Positions 16,460 to 25,673 of a stretch of 64,000 bases of DNA are shown here, piece by piece. The stretch comes from Luteolibacter flavescens (GTDB taxonomy: Bacteria; Verrucomicrobiota; Verrucomicrobiia; Verrucomicrobiales; Akkermansiaceae). How positions within the stretch are numbered: position 1 is the first letter of the stretch; every line of letters starts with the position of its first letter. The notes beneath the pieces are model-generated. The model was not told where the DNA came from. It ran no database searches and saw only the letters and a program-made list of their open reading frames with translations. Location: NCBI RefSeq assembly GCF_025950085.1, contig NZ_JAPDDS010000010.1, positions 62,001-126,000 on the forward strand, given 5' to 3'. The position numbers and the translations under genes were made by a program.

Positions 16460-18254
16460 ACAGAGTCACGCCGGCACCCGCCCATTCCGGTGCCGGTGCC
16501 TCGAATCGCGAGAGCACCCCGGTGAGCGGATGCGTGAAGGCGATCTGCCATGCGTGCAGCGCCATCGGCGGATCGCCCACCGCAAGCGTCTGCGTGTCGC
16601 CACGCTGCCCCTGCGGCAGATAGACCGGGTCGCCCACGATGGGATGCCCGGCATGCCACAGGTGGATGCGGATCTGATTCGTGCGACCTGTCAGCGGCCG
16701 CACCTCCAGCAGCGCGGTGCCGTCCGCATCGCGGCTCACCACGCGGAAGTCCGTCTTCGAATCCCGCCCCTCCCCGGTGATCTCGCGCGCGCCCAGTTCG
16801 CAGGCTTCATCGGAAATCGCGGCATCCACCGTGAATGCATCCTCCGCCGGATGCCCGTGGACGCGGGCCAGATAGACCTTTTCCACCTCGCCGCGCGAAA
16901 ACTGCGGCTGGAGCAGCTTCGCGAAATGGCGGGTCCTCGCGCACACCACCACGCCGCTCGTGTTTGCATCCAGGCGATGCGCCGGGCGCGGCTTTTCCGG
17001 GTGCCACGCCTCGTGGAGGAAGTGGGTCAGCGTATTGCGGTGGAAGCGCCCGCACGAGTGCATCGGCAGCGGCGCGGGCTTGAGCAGGACAATGACCGCC
17101 TCGTCCTCGTGCAGCACCGTGATGCCGGCATTCACGTCCGGCTCGATGGTACCGGGGAAGACGCGGATCCACTCCTCACCCGCGCGCACCGTCTGGTCCG
17201 GCGATGCCGGGCGACCCTGCGGATCGAGCACGCCGCCATTTCCCAGCAGCCCTCTCCAGTCAAAGTCCGCGTAGGAAAACAGGCTCTCCAGCGCCTCCAG
17301 GATCGTCTTCCCGTCCTGCTCGCCGGGTATCCGCAGCGGGCGGCGGTTCTCATACGGCAGGCTCCCCGGCAGCGGGCTCGTCACGCGTGCGAGCGCCTCC
17401 TGCCGGGCTACGATGCGCTCCGCCATCTGGTCCGCGCCGGACTTGTAGCAATGCGGGCACGAGACATTCGGCACATGGCGCGGGTCCTCCTGCTCCTCCG
17501 CCGTGAGCGGCGTCTGGCAGGCGAAGCACACCGCAGAGCCAGTCTCGCTCAGCGCCGGGTCCACCCCCACGCGCTGGTCGAAGACGAAGCACTCGCCATC
17601 ATAGTGATCGCCGCCGACTTCCTCGAAGTACTTCAGGATGCCGCCCTCGAGTTGATACACCTCGCGGAAGCCCGCCTGCTCCATGAAGGGCGCGGCCTTC
17701 TCGCAGCGGATACCGCCGGTGCAGAATGTGACCACCGGCGCGTCCTTCATTTCCGGCGGGAGCTTTGCCACCGCCTCGGGGAAATTCCGGAAGTGGTCGA
17801 TGCCCGCGGGGATCGCGTTGCGGAAGGTGCCGAGCTTCACCTCGTAGTCGTTCCGCGTGTCGTAGAGGATCACCGGCTTGCCCTCGTCCAGCCATTGCTT
17901 GAGTTGCTTCGCCTCCACCCGCGGCGAGGTGTAGGCCGAGGGGTCGATGCTCTCGACACCGAAGGCGATGATCTCCTTCTTCAGCCGCACCAGCATCCGC
18001 GAGAAGGGCTGGTCGTCGCTGAAGCTGTATTTCGGCGCGAGGTCTGCCAGTCCCGGCAACGCGCGCAATTCCGCGACAAGCTCGTCCACCGATTCCCTCT
18101 CCCCTGCGATGAAGAAATTGATGCCTTCCGGCGCGAGCAGGATGGTGCCTTTCAGCGAGCGCTCCTTGCAAAAGGCGATCAGGCGCTCGCGCAGGGCCTT
18201 GAGCCCGTCCATGCGAGCGAAGCGGTAGCAGGAGATATTCGTGACGGCGGGCAC
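16458..18254 (-). CDS. TrhO tRNA-uridine hydroxylase fused to an RluA-type pseudouridine synthase
   Basis: This 598-residue fusion starts with a full TrhO (YceA/UPF0176) module: an N-terminal ferredoxin-like domain, then a rhodanese domain with active Cys178 in TFCTGGIRCEKA. TrhO makes 5-hydroxyuridine at tRNA position 34. Four Cys (243, 246, 266, 269, as CFAC and CPHC) follow, probably binding zinc. Residues about 300-598 are an RluA-family synthase with an S4-like segment and catalytic Asp429 in HRLDANTSG. Each half is close to the length of the free-standing enzyme. The protein would act in the cytoplasm on tRNA or rRNA. The gene stands alone, about 60 nt from the sigma gene. Confidence 0.93.
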   Translation of the reverse strand: MPAVTNISCYRFARMDGLKALRERLIAFCKERSLKGTILLAPEGINFFIAGERESVDELVAELRALPGLADLAPKYSFSDDQPFSRMLVRLKKEIIAFGVESIDPSAYTSPRVEAKQLKQWLDEGKPVILYDTRNDYEVKLGTFRNAIPAGIDHFRNFPEAVAKLPPEMKDAPVVTFCTGGIRCEKAAPFMEQAGFREVYQLEGGILKYFEEVGGDHYDGECFVFDQRVGVDPALSETGSAVCFACQTPLTAEEQEDPRHVPNVSCPHCYKSGADQMAERIVARQEALARVTSPLPGSLPYENRRPLRIPGEQDGKTILEALESLFSYADFDWRGLLGNGGVLDPQGRPASPDQTVRAGEEWIRVFPGTIEPDVNAGITVLHEDEAVIVLLKPAPLPMHSCGRFHRNTLTHFLHEAWHPEKPRPAHRLDANTSGVVVCARTRHFAKLLQPQFSRGEVEKVYLARVHGHPAEDAFTVDAAISDEACELGAREITGEGRDSKTDFRVVSRDADGTALLEVRPLTGRTNQIRIHLWHAGHPIVGDPVYLPQGQRGDTQTLAVGDPPMALHAWQIAFTHPLTGVLSRFEAPAPEWAGAGVTL

Positions 18255-18314
18255 GCCGGGACCGTGAGACGGACCGCTGGCGGGGAAAAGCGTGAATTGC
18301 AGCGAGCCCGCCGC

Positions 18315-19613
18315 TTATCGGGTCACGGACTCCCCCGCCCCCACGCAGCCATTCAGCTTCTCCGTGAGGAAAGCCCGCTCGGTCTCCACCGGCGTCTGAC
18401 GGATCGCCTGGCGGAAATGGTCAGCCGCCTCGTGCTCCCGGCCCAGCCGCAGCGCCAGATCCCCCAGCACCGCGTGATACAGGTGATAGCTCTCCAGCAG
18501 GCGGCGGTCCGGGATGGCGGCGATCGCCTCCAGCGCGGCCTCCGGTCCCTGCACCTTCGCCAGCGCCACCGCGCGGTTCAATGCCACCAGCGGCGATCGG
18601 CTCTGGGCCACCCAGTGATCGTAGTGAGCGAGGATGCGCGGCCAATCCGTGGACGCGTCGTCCGGGGCGGTCGCATGGCAAGCGGCGATCCCCGCCTGGA
18701 GATGGTATTCTGAAAGGGAGTCGCCACGCGTCGCATGCGCGAGGTGCAGCATTCCACGGGCAATCTTCTGCCGGTCCCACCGCGTGCGGTCCTGCCGCTC
18801 CAGCGTGAGCAGCTCGCCCTCCGGACTCTCCCGAGCTGGCAGCCGCGAGGCATTGAAGAGCATCAGCGCCGCCAGCGCATGCACCCGCGGGGCATCCGTG
18901 CGCGGGTGCTCGGCCAAGTGGCCCGCGAGGCGGATGGCCTCCTCGCAGAGATCCGCCCGCACCAGCGCATCGCCGCTGGACGCCTTGTAGCCCTCGTTAA
19001 AAAGCAGGTAGATCACCTGCAGCACCGCATCCATCCGCTCCGCCAGCTCGTTGCCTGCCGGGATCTCATACGGGATCTGCTGGTCCTGGATCTTCTGCTT
19101 CGCGCGCGTGAGGCGCTTCGCCACCGCCGCCTCGCTGGCGAGGAAGGCGCTGGCGATCTCCGGGATGCCAAAGCCGCACAGCGTCTTCAGCGCGAGCAAG
19201 GTGCGGTCGTCATGCGGGATCTGCGGGTGGCAGCAGGTGAAGATCAGCCGCAGCCGGTGATCGCGGATCTCATCGTCGAATTGCGGGCCATCCTCGGGCA
19301 TGCGCTCCAGCGTGGCGGCGATCTCGTCCTGTTTTTCGTGGAAGGACTTCTCCCGCCGGAGCAGGTCCAGCGCGCGGTTCTTCGCCGTCTGCATCAGCCA
19401 CGCCGCGGGGTTCGCCGGCACCCCATAGTAGGGCCACGTCTGCAGGGCGCGGATCAGCGACTCCTGCACCACATCCTCCGCGAGCTGCAGCCGGTGGATG
19501 CCGAAGATCCCGGTGAGCGCGGAGATCATCTTCCCCGCCTCCTGGCGGAAAAGATGCTCCGCCAGCCGGGGGATCTCCGGCGAGGAGGGTGCGGCTTCCC
19601 CGTTCATATCCAT
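18315..19613 (-). CDS. ECF sigma factor of the ECF42 type with long C-terminal helical extension
   Basis: I start at the ATG touching the stop of the YCII gene (TGATG), giving 432 residues. Sigma region 2 is at about residues 25-95 (EDVVQESLIRALQTW and PAAWLMQTAKNRALDLLRRE), region 4 at about 125-185, and then comes a roughly 220-residue helical DUF6596/TPR-like extension. That layout plus DGPF/YCII neighbours is characteristic of ECF42, whose extension replaces an anti-sigma factor in control. It is the last gene of a three-gene run with the YCII and DUF1428 genes, which are probably its own targets. Confidence 0.9.
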   Translation of the reverse strand: MDMNGEAAPSSPEIPRLAEHLFRQEAGKMISALTGIFGIHRLQLAEDVVQESLIRALQTWPYYGVPANPAAWLMQTAKNRALDLLRREKSFHEKQDEIAATLERMPEDGPQFDDEIRDHRLRLIFTCCHPQIPHDDRTLLALKTLCGFGIPEIASAFLASEAAVAKRLTRAKQKIQDQQIPYEIPAGNELAERMDAVLQVIYLLFNEGYKASSGDALVRADLCEEAIRLAGHLAEHPRTDAPRVHALAALMLFNASRLPARESPEGELLTLERQDRTRWDRQKIARGMLHLAHATRGDSLSEYHLQAGIAACHATAPDDASTDWPRILAHYDHWVAQSRSPLVALNRAVALAKVQGPEAALEAIAAIPDRRLLESYHLYHAVLGDLALRLGREHEAADHFRQAIRQTPVETERAFLTEKLNGCVGAGESVTR

Positions 19614-20008
19614 CAGGCCATCGCGTGGGCTCTCGCCTCCTCCACCATCCGCGCCGCCGGGCAGGCCGGGGCCACGGGACGCACCTCCACCTTCATGCCA
19701 TACGGCAGCGCCGGGCACAGGCGGGCGATCGCCAGCGCCTCATCCATCGTCGCCGTCCTCACCATGAAGAAGCCGCCGATGGACTCCTTCGACTCGGTGA
19801 AAGGCCCGTCCGTGTGCGCGTCGCCGGTGACGACGTGGCCGTCGCGCTCCAGCGGGCTGGCCGCAATGATCATGCCCTTCTGCTGGAGGCCGTCGAACCA
19901 CGCGGTCCAGTCCGCCATGATGCGCTGGATCTCCTCCGGGGCGAGATTCTGGTGCCAGTTCGTGCCGCGGAAAAGCAGCAGATGTCCGTTGTTCGTGTCG
20001 TGATTCAT
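19613..20008 (-). CDS. YCII-related DGPF-domain protein
   Basis: The product is 131 residues of ferredoxin-like alpha/beta fold, carrying TDGPFTESKESIGGF, the DGPF signature at about residues 65-79. DGPF proteins are recurrent companions of ECF42 sigma factors. Their biochemical role is unknown, although YCII folds resemble small dimeric enzymes. Its stop overlaps the sigma factor start by one base, and 28 nt separate it from the DUF1428 gene. Confidence 0.92.
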   Translation of the reverse strand: MNHDTNNGHLLLFRGTNWHQNLAPEEIQRIMADWTAWFDGLQQKGMIIAASPLERDGHVVTGDAHTDGPFTESKESIGGFFMVRTATMDEALAIARLCPALPYGMKVEVRPVAPACPAARMVEEARAHAMA

Positions 20009-20036
20009 GGGAGTGCCGGGTTGGATGGGTGGGTTA

Positions 20037-20411
20037 TTATGCCTGCTTCGATGCGTGCACCAGCGTGGTGAAGCCGCCGTAGGCCATGCGCTTGCAGTCG
20101 AAGGGCATCGCCGACGGGTCCTCCATGCAGCCGAGACGCGGGTCTTTCATCACCGCCTCATTGATCGTGTCGCGCTGCTCGCGGGAAGGATACGTGATCC
20201 ATGCAAAAACGACCGTTTCATCCGGGCCGCAGCCCGCCAGCGCCTTGAAGGACGTGCAATGCTCCGTGTCCAGGTCGTCGCCCAGGCACTCGCGGTAGTC
20301 CAGCGCGCCATGCTCCATCCAGACCACCGCGGCGGTCTCGGAGAGTTTCTTGTAGGCCTCTACCTTGTCCTTTGGCAGCGGGAGGACGAATCCATCGACG
20401 TAAATGCTCAT
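20037..20411 (-). CDS. DUF1428 (YbaA-like) family protein
   Basis: This 124-residue dimeric alpha/beta-barrel-type protein begins MSIYVDGFVLPLPKDKVEAY and contains WMEHGALDYREC, ITYPSREQRD and the MPFDCKRMAYGGF block near the C-terminus, all DUF1428 signatures. It resembles the DGPF fold and is often found in the same ECF42 neighbourhoods. It is the first gene of the run leading into the sigma factor. Catalytic function has not been established for the family. Confidence 0.9.
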   Translation of the reverse strand: MSIYVDGFVLPLPKDKVEAYKKLSETAAVVWMEHGALDYRECLGDDLDTEHCTSFKALAGCGPDETVVFAWITYPSREQRDTINEAVMKDPRLGCMEDPSAMPFDCKRMAYGGFTTLVHASKQA

Positions 20412-20627
20412 GGTATCAGGTGGTTACAGGTTCGGGAGTTTCGTGATTTCACAGGAACGACGGATGGCACCCGCCTTTCAGGACAAGAAACTCCCGGAAA
20501 TCGCCGAAAAGGCAAACGGGGGCTTCCGCGATCCATCCGCTCCGCCCCCTTCCGCTCGCATAGGCATTTCCGCCGTGCGTGCTTGAAATCCAAGGGCCAT
20601 CCACCGGGAAAATCCCCGGCTTTTCCC

Positions 20628-20656
20628 TTGCCAAGGTGCCCGCGCCTCCCTATCTC
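20628..20656 (+). promoter_or_regulatory. putative promoter of rpsB
   Basis: TTGCCA (20628-20633) and TATCTC (20651-20656) are exactly 17 nt apart. This leaves a leader of about 105 nt before the rpsB ATG. The rest of the 358-nt gap 20412-20769 shows no further gene. Confidence 0.45.
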
Positions 20657-20769
20657 GTCCGCCCCTTCCAGCGCCGCCGCCCAATCAACGGGAGACCGAA
20701 GGGACCGAACACGCGGTGGGTCTTCCAAAAATCGCCCGGCCTGAATCAAGGCGGGACAACACAGTCACA

Positions 20770-21453
20770 ATGATCAACGAACTCATCAGCGAGATGGTGG
20801 ACGCAGGCGTCCACTACGGCCACCAGACCAAGAAGTGGAACCCGAAAATGAAGCCCTACCTCATGAAGGACAAGGGCGGCATTTACATCATCAACCTGGA
20901 GCAAACCGTGAAGTGCCTGGACAAGGCCTCCGATTTCCTCTCGGGCCTTGCCGGCAAGGGCAAGAAGATCCTCTTCGTCGGCTGCAAGCGCCAGGCTCAG
21001 GACGCCGTCCGCGAAGCCGCCGAGGCCACCGGCCAATACTACGTGAACCACCGCTGGCTCGGCGGCATGCTCACGAACATGACCACGGTCAAGAAGTCGA
21101 TCGAACGCCTCAAGTGGCTCGAAAACATCGAGAAGCAGCCGGAGTTCAAGTCGATGTCCAAGAAGGAACTCTCCGCCCTCGGTCGCGAGCGCGAGAAGCT
21201 CCTGCGCAACCTCCGCGGCATCCGCGGTCTGGAAGGCAAGCCGGACGCCATCGTCATCGTTGACTCCGCCCGCGAGTCCATCGCCGTCGCCGAGGCACGC
21301 CGCCTGGAGATCCCGATCGTCGCGATCGTTGACACGAATGCCGACCCGTCCGTGGTGAACTACCCGGTCCCCGGCAACGACGACGCCGTCCGCTCGATCC
21401 GCATCATCCTCCAGAACCTGGTTGACGCCATCGTCGTCGCCAAGAAGGGCTGA
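20770..21453 (+). CDS. rpsB: 30S ribosomal protein S2
   Basis: The start is the ATG at 20770 (MINELISEMVDAGVHYGHQT), giving 227 residues. S2 signatures are plain: VHYGHQTKKWNPKM, the coiled-coil helix region, LGGMLTNMTTVKKS and PIVAIVDTNADPS. S2 is one of the last proteins to join the 30S subunit and contacts S1. The order rpsB-tsf is the near-universal bacterial arrangement. The leader between the proposed promoter and the ATG could hold an autoregulatory structure, but I could not define one. Confidence 0.97.
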   Translation: MINELISEMVDAGVHYGHQTKKWNPKMKPYLMKDKGGIYIINLEQTVKCLDKASDFLSGLAGKGKKILFVGCKRQAQDAVREAAEATGQYYVNHRWLGGMLTNMTTVKKSIERLKWLENIEKQPEFKSMSKKELSALGREREKLLRNLRGIRGLEGKPDAIVIVDSARESIAVAEARRLEIPIVAIVDTNADPSVVNYPVPGNDDAVRSIRIILQNLVDAIVVAKKG

Positions 21454-21467
21454 TCCGTCACTCTTTC

Positions 21468-21538
21468 CCGGCTGCGGACCAGTGCCGCAGCCGGTTCCCT
21501 TCCGCGGATCGGGCCTTCAAACGCCGATCCGCTTTTTC
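21468..21538 (+). terminator. two consecutive hairpins, the second an intrinsic terminator, between rpsB and tsf
   Basis: The first stem is a perfect 10 bp (21468-21477 with 21485-21494). The second is a perfect 9 bp (21504-21512 with 21524-21532) followed directly by TTTTT. Part of the rpsB transcription should end here, uncoupling tsf dosage from rpsB. Confidence 0.85.
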
Positions 21539-21571
21539 ATTCAAGATTCCCATCACGTTTCCTTTTTTCCC

Positions 21572-22438
21572 ATGATCACCGCATCTCTCGTCAACGAACT
21601 CCGCAAGAAGACCAACGTCGGAATGATGGAGTGTAAGAAGGCCCTCACCGAAACCAACGGCGACATCGACGCCGCCGTGACCTATCTCCGCGAGCGCGGG
21701 ATGATGAAGGCCGCCGCCAAGGCCGACCGCGAAGCCTCCGAAGGCATCATCGCTGCCCGCCTGTCGGACGACGGCAAGAGCGGCATCCTGATCGAAGTGA
21801 ACTGCGAGACCGACTTCGTGTCCCGCAACGACAACTACGTCGCCTTCGTCGGCCAGATCGCTGACACTCTCGCCGCCTCCAGCGCGAAGACCCTCGAGGA
21901 AGCCCTCGCAGTGCAGATCGGCGACATCTCCGTCGAAGACTTCGTGAAGGCCAAGACCCTTGAGCTCGGCGAAAACATGCGCCTCCGCAAGTTCGAGCGC
22001 TTCGACCTGCAGGACGGCGGTGCCATCGCCCAGTACATCCACATGGGCGGCAAGGTCGGCGTGCTCCTCGAAGTGTCCGCCACCAACGGCGACACCGCTT
22101 CCAAGGAAGAATTCCGCGACCTCGTGAAGGACATCACCCTCCACATCGCCGCCGCCGCACCGAAGGGCCTGTCCCGCGACGAGATCACCGCCGACATCGT
22201 GGAAGCGGAGAAGAACGTCTATCGCGCCCAGCTCGCCGCCGAAGGGAAGCCGGAAGCGATGATCGAGAAGATCGTCGAAGGCAAGATCGGCAAGTTCTTC
22301 TCCGAAGCCGTGCTCCTCGAGCAGGCCTTCGTGAAGGACCCCGAAACCAGCATCAAGAAGCTGGTGGAAGCCAAGGGCAAGGAAGTCGGCGACACCCTCG
22401 TGGTGAAGCGCTTCGTCCGCTTCGGCCTCGGTGAATAA
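21572..22438 (+). CDS. tsf: translation elongation factor Ts
   Basis: The start is the ATG at 21572 (MITASLVNELRKKT), giving 288 residues. The N-terminal UBA-like module has TNVGMMECKKALTE, the EF-Tu contact region. The core has CETDFVSRN, the GDP-exchange segment, and a C-terminal half with VLLEQAFVKDP. EF-Ts recycles EF-Tu-GDP to EF-Tu-GTP in the cytoplasm. It lies 118 nt after rpsB behind a terminator, so it depends on read-through or its own promoter in that gap. Confidence 0.97.
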   Translation: MITASLVNELRKKTNVGMMECKKALTETNGDIDAAVTYLRERGMMKAAAKADREASEGIIAARLSDDGKSGILIEVNCETDFVSRNDNYVAFVGQIADTLAASSAKTLEEALAVQIGDISVEDFVKAKTLELGENMRLRKFERFDLQDGGAIAQYIHMGGKVGVLLEVSATNGDTASKEEFRDLVKDITLHIAAAAPKGLSRDEITADIVEAEKNVYRAQLAAEGKPEAMIEKIVEGKIGKFFSEAVLLEQAFVKDPETSIKKLVEAKGKEVGDTLVVKRFVRFGLGE

Positions 22439-22512
22439 GCCTGCTAGCTAGGCCGGGCACACAAAAGGTCTCCCGCTGACAACCGCGGCACCCGCGCCCT
22501 CCCTCTCACCCA

Positions 22513-22547
22513 CGCCCGTCTCCGCTCATCCGGAGGCGGGCGTTTTT
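22513..22547 (+). terminator. intrinsic terminator after tsf
   Basis: A 12-bp stem (22513-22524 with 22531-22542, one G-U pair) with a 6-nt loop is followed by TTTTT (22543-22547). Confidence 0.9.
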
Positions 22548-22555
22548 CGTTCCCC

Positions 22556-22587
22556 TTGGGAGCGCGTGCCACCGGCTCGCTTAGCAG
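22556..22587 (+). repeat. dispersed intergenic repeat, copy 1, left fragment
   Basis: Bases 22557-22581 are the exact reverse complement of 24344-24368 in copy 2. The copy is cut here by the IS110 element and resumes at 23842. The fragment supplies the right half of the insertion target. Confidence 0.85.
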
Positions 22588-22595
22588 TGGTGTTT

Positions 22596-23695
<1,100 letters not shown>

Positions 23696-23714
23696 CTCCC
23701 GGAGCGTTGGCGAA

Positions 23715-23810
23715 GGAAGCACAAAGGGGTGCTTCCGGCGATCCGCCGCGGGTGACTTCCTCCGACGAGCTTTGTAAGGGCCCATTCTCGGAAGCCACCC
23801 GCGGCGGATC
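23715..23810. repeat. inverted repeats in the IS110 left end
   Basis: An 8-bp stem GGAAGCAC/GTGCTTCC (23715-23722 with 23729-23736) sits next to a 21-nt inverted repeat with one mismatch (23740-23760 with 23790-23810). They lie between the element's left boundary and the bridge RNA and may influence its transcription. Confidence 0.7.
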
Positions 23811-23841
23811 AGGGGTTTTGGGGTGGCATTTCTGAACATAC

Positions 23842-24027
23842 AGGACGGTCGAGCGAAGCACGGGTGAAAGCCGCTCCTCACCGGGAACTCACGCCTAGGA
23901 GCGCCGGTCATCAGACCGGCCCGAGTGGTCCCTGCTCGCGGATGGAGACTAGGTGACCCGGGGTAGGCTGCGACTTTGGGAAAGTAGAAGTGGTGACAAC
24001 GAAATAGGCGAAAAGGACGAAATTTGA
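23842..24027 (+). repeat. dispersed intergenic repeat, copy 1, right fragment
   Basis: This resumes the repeat interrupted by the IS110 element. It contains a GCCGGTC/GACCGGC hairpin at about 23902-23919 and a purine-rich CGAAA-containing tail to about 24027. The hairpin and its right flank (about 36 nt) match copy 2 in inverse orientation with one mismatch. No gene is seen between 23844 and 24395. Confidence 0.75.
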
Positions 24028-24163
24028 GATATGCCTGCGAAGGGTGGGATTGCTCTTGTTTTACACCCGGCTCCCTATGCCGTATTTTGTCTATCTGAAG
24101 ATCATAGCTCAGACAGATGGTCGAGTTACCGGATCAGCCACTCTCCCACTCCGGCCTGCCTTT

Positions 24164-24373
24164 CTTTCGTCAATTTCGTTTGTTTCGTTGTCGTGCCACC
24201 TGCCTTTCCAAAAAGCGGCCGCTCGCGGGGGTGCAGGGATCTCCATCAGCAGTCAGGGACCACTCGGGCCGGTCTAATGACCGGCGCTCCCAGGGGGGCA
24301 TCCGGTGATGGGTGCATGCAGGGTTGCTTCGCCTACCTGCCAAGCGAGCCGGTGGCACGCGCTCCCGGCTTTG
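24164..24373 (-). repeat. dispersed intergenic repeat, copy 2 (uninterrupted)
   Basis: This is the inverted sister of copy 1 and keeps the same order of blocks without an insertion. On the plus strand the junction reads CCTAC, CT (24337-24338), GCCAAGCGA, the uninterrupted equivalent of the IS110 target. The two copies face each other across about 135 nt of unassigned sequence. Confidence 0.75.
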
Positions 24374-24395
24374 CCGATCCTCGTGCTCCGTTACA

Positions 24396-25673
24396 TCACC
24401 TCACCTTCCCCCTCCTTAGCGCCGGGATGCCGCCGATCCACGTGGTGGCGGCGAGGGCGACTAGGGCGACGGTCAGCATCTTGCCCGTGGCGTCATTCAT
24501 CAGCGGCTCGTGCACGGCGCGACGGAAATCATGGAGGCAAATCAAGGCACCGCAGCCGAGGATCGTGAGGGTGGTCAGGCCGAAGACGATGCGCCCCTTC
24601 ACCGAGGGATTGTCAAAAATCAGCGAGCCCGGGATGGACGCACCAATCATGGCCCCGCCGACGAAGGCGATACCGGCGGGTAGCACGGTAAGCCCCAGCA
24701 CGAGCAACAACAGGCCGCCGAAGAACAGCCCGCCGACCGCGAGTCCGTCCAGCTTCTCCTGGCGATTCAGCGAAAGCCTCGCGAGGGAATCCTTCAGCAG
24801 GAGGAAATGCCCGAGCCCGCTCGCGAGCCAGCTGCCGAAGGTAAGGAGCAGGTACGCGACGACCAGCGGCACTGCTGCCAGCGGATGGATCATACTCAGC
24901 AGCTCCCGACCAAAGCGGAAGGCGACGATGATGCCGATGATGATGAGCCACCGGTTCTTCTCCGAGTGACGGTTCAGGAAAAAGACCCACTTCAGGAAGA
25001 GTCGATAGAAGGGCGAGCGCGCCTTGTAGGCCTCGCGCAGCCCCAGCCGTGCATGCTCCATGCCGGGGTCCAGCCGCAGGGCTTCGCGGAAGAGATTCTC
25101 CGCCTTCTCCCGCTGGCTACGGTTCAGCGCTGTCCAACCGGCCGTGGCGAAGGTCCAGGCATTTTCCGGGTCGCGCTCGAGGTGGCGGTCGATCTCCACC
25201 TCGGCCTCACCGAAGCGCTTCTGGAGACGCAGCACCGTGGAGAGCAGGTTCGACGCATCGGAGAAATCCGCGTCAAGTTCCAGCGCACGTCGTGCCGCCG
25301 CCTCCGACTCGGGGAGCTGGCGCTTCGCCAGCAGCGCCTTGCCACGGCACACCCAGGCAAAGGCGAACTCTGGGTCCATGCCGATCGCCTTGTCCGCAGC
25401 CGCCAGCGCGTCGCTGTCACGATCCAGCGACAGCAGGATGGCCGAGCGGATCGCGTGCGCGGAGGGATTCTCCGGTGACAGCGCGACGGCGCGGTCCACA
25501 TCTTCCAGCGCCTTGCGATAGCTCTCGCCCTCAATAAGCCGCGTCACCGCCAGCTCGTAGTGCGCGAGGAAGCTATCCGGATCCAGTGCCAGATGCTGGT
25601 GTAGGGCCGCGATGGCCTCGGGGTAGCGCCGGCTATCCCGCAGCAGGCGGGCGCGCAGGAGGAGATCGCTCAT
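24396..25673 (-). CDS. TPR protein with C-terminal multi-pass membrane domain
   Basis: The product is 425 residues. Residues 1-190 are tandem tetratricopeptide units (LRRYPEAIAALHQHLALDPDS-type spacing, five or six repeats). The second half has about six hydrophobic helices from residue 235 onwards, including a Gly-rich pair at about 305-350. There is no signal peptide, so the TPR part should face the cytoplasm and dock a partner at the inner membrane. Its ATG overlaps the stop of the AAA+ gene, which also has an N-terminal TPR domain, so the two probably act together. I know no named family. Confidence 0.8.
   Translation of the reverse strand: MSDLLLRARLLRDSRRYPEAIAALHQHLALDPDSFLAHYELAVTRLIEGESYRKALEDVDRAVALSPENPSAHAIRSAILLSLDRDSDALAAADKAIGMDPEFAFAWVCRGKALLAKRQLPESEAAARRALELDADFSDASNLLSTVLRLQKRFGEAEVEIDRHLERDPENAWTFATAGWTALNRSQREKAENLFREALRLDPGMEHARLGLREAYKARSPFYRLFLKWVFFLNRHSEKNRWLIIIGIIVAFRFGRELLSMIHPLAAVPLVVAYLLLTFGSWLASGLGHFLLLKDSLARLSLNRQEKLDGLAVGGLFFGGLLLLVLGLTVLPAGIAFVGGAMIGASIPGSLIFDNPSVKGRIVFGLTTLTILGCGALICLHDFRRAVHEPLMNDATGKMLTVALVALAATTWIGGIPALRRGKVR

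Noticed and set aside
16530-18713. A 727-codon plus-strand frame opposite the TrhO-RluA fusion and sigma gene
   Set aside because: It crosses a gene boundary of two well-supported minus-strand genes and has Arg/His-rich composition typical of shadow frames.
24085-24140. A stretch with an AGCTCAGAC-like segment recalling a tRNA D-arm
   Set aside because: No acceptor stem, anticodon arm or T-arm can be formed around it.
24031-24969. A 312-codon plus-strand frame starting in the repeat region
   Set aside because: It begins in the non-coding repeat area and continues antisense to the TPR membrane protein; no ribosome-binding site or recognisable domain.
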